Shown here: positions 54,401 to 60,400 of the stretch, piece by piece
Layout: each line of letters begins with the position of its first letter
Numbering within the stretch: position 1 is the first letter of the stretch
Source of the DNA: Cordylochernes scorpioides
Taxonomy: Eukaryota > Arthropoda > Arachnida > Pseudoscorpiones > Chernetidae
DNA length: 64,000 nt
Direction of reading: 5' to 3'
Assembly (NCBI GenBank): GCA_030710605.1
Contig: CP092879.1
Span: 80,391,853 to 80,455,852 of the forward strand
Program-made: the position numbers and the translations under genes
Notes under the pieces: model-generated
Told to the model about the DNA's origin: nothing
Seen by the model: only the letters and a program-made list of their open reading frames with translations
Databases searched by the model: none

Positions 54401-57400
54401 TCTATAAAATTTATGTCTTATGGGACTTGTCCTTGTTGTTTTGCTTCTATAATTTTATGTCTTATGGACTTGTCCTTGTTGTTTGCTTCTATAAATTTAT
54501 GTCTTATTGGACTTGTCCTTGTTGTTTGCTTCTATAAATTTATGTCTTATTGGACTTGTCCTTGTTGTTTGCTTCTATAAATTTATGTCTTATTGGACTT
54601 GTCCTTGTTGTTTGCTTCTATAAATTTATGTCTTATGGACTTGTCCTTGTGTTTGCTTCTATAAATTTATGTCTTATTGGACTTGTCCTTGTTGTTTGCT
54701 TCTATAAATTTATGTCTTATTGACTTGTCCTTGTTGTTTGCTTCTATTAATTTATGTCTTATTGGACTTGTCCTTGTTGTTTGCTTCTATAAATTTATGT
54801 CTTATTGGACTTGTCCTTGTTGTTTGCTTCTATAAATTTATGTCTTATTGGGACTTGTCCTTGTTGTTTGCTTCTATAAATTTATGTCTTATTGGACTTG
54901 TCCTTGTTGTTTGCTTCTATAAATTTATGTCTTATTGGACTTGTCCTTGTTGTTTGCTTCTATAAATTTATGTCTTATTGGACTTGTCCTTGTTGTTTGC
55001 TTCTATAAATTTATGTCTTATTGGACTTGTCCTTGTTGTTTGCTTCTATAAATTATGTCTTATTGGACTTGTCCTTGTTGTTTGCTTCTATAAATTTATG
55101 TCTTATGGGACTTGTCCTTGTTGTTTGCTTCTATAAATTTATGTCTATTGGACTTGTCCTTGTTGTTTGCTCTATAAATTTATGTCTTATTGGACTTGTC
55201 CTTGTTGTTTGCTTCTATAAATTTATGTCTTATTGGACTTGTCCTTGTTGTTTGCTTCTATAAATTTATGTCTTATTGGACTTGTCCATGTTGTTTGCTT
55301 CTATAAAATTTATGTCTTATTGGACTTGTCCTTGTTGTTTGCTTCTATAAATTTATGTCTTATGGGACTTGTCCTTGTTGTTTGCTTCTATAAATTTATG
55401 TCTTATGGGACTTGTCCTTGTTGTTTGCTTCTATAAATTTATGTCTTATGGGACTTGTCCTTGTTGTTTGCTTCTATAAATTTATGTCTTATTGGGACTT
55501 GTCCTTGTTGTTTGCTTCTATAAATTTATGTCTTATTGGACTTGTCCATGTTGTTTGCTTCTATAAATTTATGTCTTATTGGACTTGTCCTTGTGTTTGC
55601 TTCTATAAATTTATGTCTTATGGGACTTGTCCTTGTTGTTTGCTTCTATAAATTTATGTCTTATTGGACTTGTCCTTGTTGTTTGCTTCTATAAATTTAT
55701 GTCTTATTGGACTTGTCCTTGTTGTTTGCTTCTATAAATTTATGTCTTATGGGACTTGTCCTTGTTGTTTGCTTCTATAAATTTATGTCTTATGGGACTT
55801 GTCCTTGTTGTTTGCTTCTATAAATTTATGTCTTATTGGACTTGTCCTTGTTGTTTGCTTCTATAAATTTATGTCTTATGGGACTTGTCCTTGTTGTTTG
55901 CTTCTATAAATTTATGTCTTATGGGACTTGTCCTTGTTGTTTGCTTCTATAAATTTATGTCTTATTGGACTTGTCCTTGTTGTTTGCTTCTATAAATTTA
56001 TGTCTTATTGGACTTGTCCTTGTTGTTTGCTTCTATAAATTTATGTCTTATTGGACTTGTCCTTGTTGTTTGCTTCTATAAATTTATGTCTTATTGGACT
56101 TGTCCTTGTTGTTTGCTTCTATAAATTTATGTCTTATTGGACTTGTCCTTGTTGTTTGCTTCTATAAATTTATGTCTTATTGGACTTGTCCTTGTTGTTT
56201 GCTTCTATAAATTTATGTCTTATGGACTTGTCCTTGTTGTTTGCTTCTATAAATTTATGTCTTATTGGGACTTGTCCTTGTTGTTTGCTTCTATAAATTT
56301 ATGTCTTATGGGACTTGTCCTTGTTGTTTGCTTCTATAAATTTATGTCTTATGGGACTTGTCCTTGTTGTTTGCTTCTATAAATTTATGTCTTATGGGAC
56401 TTGTCCTTGTTGTTTGCTTCTATAAATTTATGTCTTATTGGACCTTGGCCTTGTTGTTTGCTTCTTTAAATATATGTCTTATGGACTTGTCCTTGGTTGG
56501 GTGTGCGGTCCTATAAATTTTATGTCTTATTGGACCTTGTCTGGTTGTTTGCTTCTACAAATTTATGTATTATTGGACCTTGTCTTGTTGTTTCTTCTAT
56601 AAATGTATGTCGTATTGGACTGTGCCGTCTGTTGTTTGCTTCTATAAATGGATGTCTTATTGGGACTTGGTCCTTGGTTGGTTTTGCTTCTATAAGATTT
56701 ATGTCTTATTGGACTTGTCTTGTTGTTGCTGCTTCTATAAAATTTATGTCTTATTGGGACTCGTCCTTGGTTGGTTTGCTCTATAAATTTATGTCTTATT
56801 GGACTTGTCCTTGTTGGTTTGCTTCTACTAAATTTATGCGTATGGGACCTGTTCCTTGGTTTGTTTGCGTTCTATAAATTTATGTCTTATTGGGACTTGT
56901 CCTTGTTTGTTTGCTTCTATAAATTTTATGTCTTTATTGGCGACTGTGGTCCTGTCTTGTTGGTTTGCTTCGATAAATTTATGTCTTATTGGACTTGTCC
57001 TTGTTGTTTGCTTCTACACAATTTGTTGTCTTTATGGACTTGTCCTTGTTGTTTGCTTCTATAAATTTATGTCTTATTGGACTTGATCCTTGTGTTTGCT
57101 TCTATAAATTTATGTCTTATTGGGACTTGTCCTTGTTGTTTGCTTCTATAAATTTATGTCTTATTGGACTTGTCCTTGTTGTTTGCTTCTATAAATTTAT
57201 GTCTTATTGGACTTGTCCTTGTTGTTTGCTTCTATAAATTTATGTCTTATTGGACTTGTCCTTGTTGTTTGCTTCTATAAATTTATGTCTTATTGGACTT
57301 GTCCTTGTTGTTTGCTTCTATAAATTTATGTCTTATTGGACTTGTCCTTGTTGTTTGCTTCTATAAATTTATGTCTTATTGGACTTGTCCTTGTTGTTTG

Positions 57401-60400
57401 CTTCTATAAATTTATGTCTTATTGGACTTGTCCTTGTTGTTTGCTTCTATAAATTTATGTCTTATTGGACTTGTCCTTGTTGTTTGCTTCTATAAATTTA
57501 TGTCTTATGGGACTTGTCCTTGTTGTTTGCTTCTATAAATTTATGTCTTATTGGACTTGTCCTTGTTGTTTGCTTCTATAAATTTATGTCTTATGGGACT
57601 TGTCCTTGTTGTTTGCTTCTATAAATTTATGTCTTATTGGACCTGTCCTTGTTTGTTTGCTTCTATAAATTTATGTCTTATTGGACTTGTCCTTGTTGTT
57701 TGCTTCTATAAATTTATGTCTTATTGGACCTTGTCCTTGTTGTTTGCTTCTATAAATTTATGTCTTATGGGACTTGTCCTTGTTGTTTGCTTCTATATAT
57801 TTATGTCTTATTGGACCTGTCCCTTGTTGTTTTGCTTCTATAAATTTATGTCTTATGGGACTTGTCCTTGTTGTTTGCTTTCTATAAATTTATGTCTTAT
57901 GGGACTTGTCCTTGTTGTTTGCTTCTATAAATTTATGTCTTATGGGACTTGTCCTTGTTGTTTGCTTCTATAAATTTATGTCTTATGGGACTTGTCCTTG
58001 TTGTTTGCTTCTATAAATTTATGTCCTTATGGACTTGTCCTTGTTGTTTGCTTCTATAAATTTATGTCTTATGGGAACTGTCCTTGTTGTTTGCTTCTAT
58101 AAATTTATGTCTTATGGGACTTGTCCTTGTTGTTTGCTTCTATAAATTTATGTCTTATTGGACTTGTCCTTGTTGTTTGCTTCTATAAATTTATGTCTTA
58201 TTGGACTTGTCCTTGTTGTTTGCTTCTATAAATTTATGTCTTATTGGACTTGTCCTTGTTGTTTGCTTCTATAAATTTATGTCTTATGGGACTTGTCCTT
58301 GTTGTTTGCTTCTATAAATTTATGTCTTATTGGACCTTGTCCTTGTTGTTTGCTTCTATAAATTTATGTCTTATTGGACCTGTCCTTGTTGTTTGCTTCT
58401 ATAAATTTATGTCTTATTGGACTTGTCCTTGTTGTTTGCTTCTATAAATTTATGTCTTATTGGACCTTGTCCTTGTTGTTTGCTTCTATAAATTTATGTC
58501 TTATTGGACTTGTCCTTGTTGTTTGCTTCTATAAATTTATGTCTTATTGGACTTGTCCTTGTTGTTTGCTTTTATAAATTTATGTCTTATTGGACTTGTC
58601 CTTGTTGTTTGCTTCTATAAATTTATGTCTTATTGGACTTGTCCTTGTTGTTTGCTTCTATAAATTTATGTCTTATTGGACTTGTCCTTGTTGTTTGCTT
58701 CTATAAATTTATGTCTTATTGGACCTGTCCTTGTTGTTTGCTTCTATAAATTTATGTCTTATGGGACTTGTCCTTGTTGTTTGCTTCTATAAATTTATGT
58801 CTTATTGGACTTGTCCTTGTTGTTTGCTTCTATAAACTTATGTCTTATGGGACTTGTCCTTGTTGTTTGCTTCTATAAATTTATGTCTTATGGGACTTGT
58901 CCTTGTTGTTTGCTTCTATAAATTTATGTCTTATTGGACCTGTCCTTGTTGTTTGCTTCTATAAATTTATGTCTTATGGGACTTGTCCTTGTTGTTTGCT
59001 TCTATAAATTTATGTCTTATTGGACTTGTCCTTGTTGTTTGCTTCTATAAATTTATGTCTTATTGGACTTGTCCTTGTTGTTTGCTTTTATAAATTTATG
59101 TCTTATTGGACTTGTCCTTGTTGTTTGCTTTTATAAATTTATGTCTTATGGGACTTGTCCTTGTTGTTTGCTTCTATAAATTTATGTCTTATGGGACTTG
59201 TCCTTGTTGTTTGCTTCTATAAATTTATGTCTTATGGGACTTGTCCTTGTTGTTTGCTTCTATAAATTTATGTCTTATGGGACTTGTCCTTGTTGTTTGC
59301 TTCTATAAATTTATGTCTTATGGGACTTGTCCTTGTTGTTTGCTTCTATAAATTTATGTCTTATTGGACTTGTCCTTGTTGTTTGCTTTTATAAATTTAT
59401 GTCTTATTGGACTTGTCCTTGTTGTTTGCTTTTATAAATTTATGTCTTATGGGACTTGTCCTTGTTGTTTGCTTCTATAAATTTATGTCTTATGGGACTT
59501 GTCCTTGTTGTTTGCTTCTATAAATTTATGTCTTATGGGACTTGTCCTTGTTGTTTGCTTCTATAAATTTATGTCTTATGGGACTTGTCCTTGTTGTTTG
59601 CGGAAGAGCCTTGCTCGATACAAATATTTATATGTAACTAGCGGATGTACCCGGCTTCGCCCGGGTTTTCCCCGAGTAAAGGTTTGTCTAACAAACATTT
59701 GTTAAAACAATTCTCTATAAACTTATAAAAAATATATATATATATATATTTTGATAATTTGAAACTCGGAAATTTGAATCTCTCGATAAAGTGAACATTT
59801 TTCCCGGTCCCTTGAAAAATACTCAATAAGTTGAATAAAATCAATATTAATTGGTTCCCTCGGTAATTGGAAGTTAAAGGAATAGTATCTTGCCTTGGAA
59901 TTGTATCTCAAATAAATTGCAGTGTCATCCTGAATTTTGTCTTTCCTAATTTTCTACATTACAAAATCATTGTTTTATCTAGTGAACATTTTTTCCCGGT
60001 CCCTTGAAAAATACCCGATAACTAACTTTGACTTGTGCGCAATTAATAGGTAGAAAATCTTACTTTTGATAAATAATCTTTAAGATAATAAACTTAGTGA
60101 TAATAAAACTTATAGATAAAAACTTGTTATCATCGTGGCAATGGGGGCGCTGCTTGGGAGTTAAATCTACAAATCTGCAAATAACTCTAAGGATATTCAA
60201 GATATTCAAGAAATTATTTTTCAGAAACCTTTCCAGTACTATACTAAATAACTTCCCAAAGTTTCATGGTGTTCCAATGAGTGGTTTGGTCAGGCATAAA
60301 GGACACACACACACATACCTTCATTTATATATATATATAGATTCTACTTGTTTAAAGCCATGGTTTGCTTATATACCATTTCTGAGATTCCACCCTTCAA

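Noticed and set aside
41511-59601. CRISPR-like array
   Set aside because: Direct tandem units without unique spacers; eukaryotic satellite.
43402-59705. Dozens of ORFs rich in Leu, Phe and Cys resembling small membrane proteins
   Set aside because: All come from the 43-bp satellite with frame changes caused by indels. The same phrase recurs in every one.
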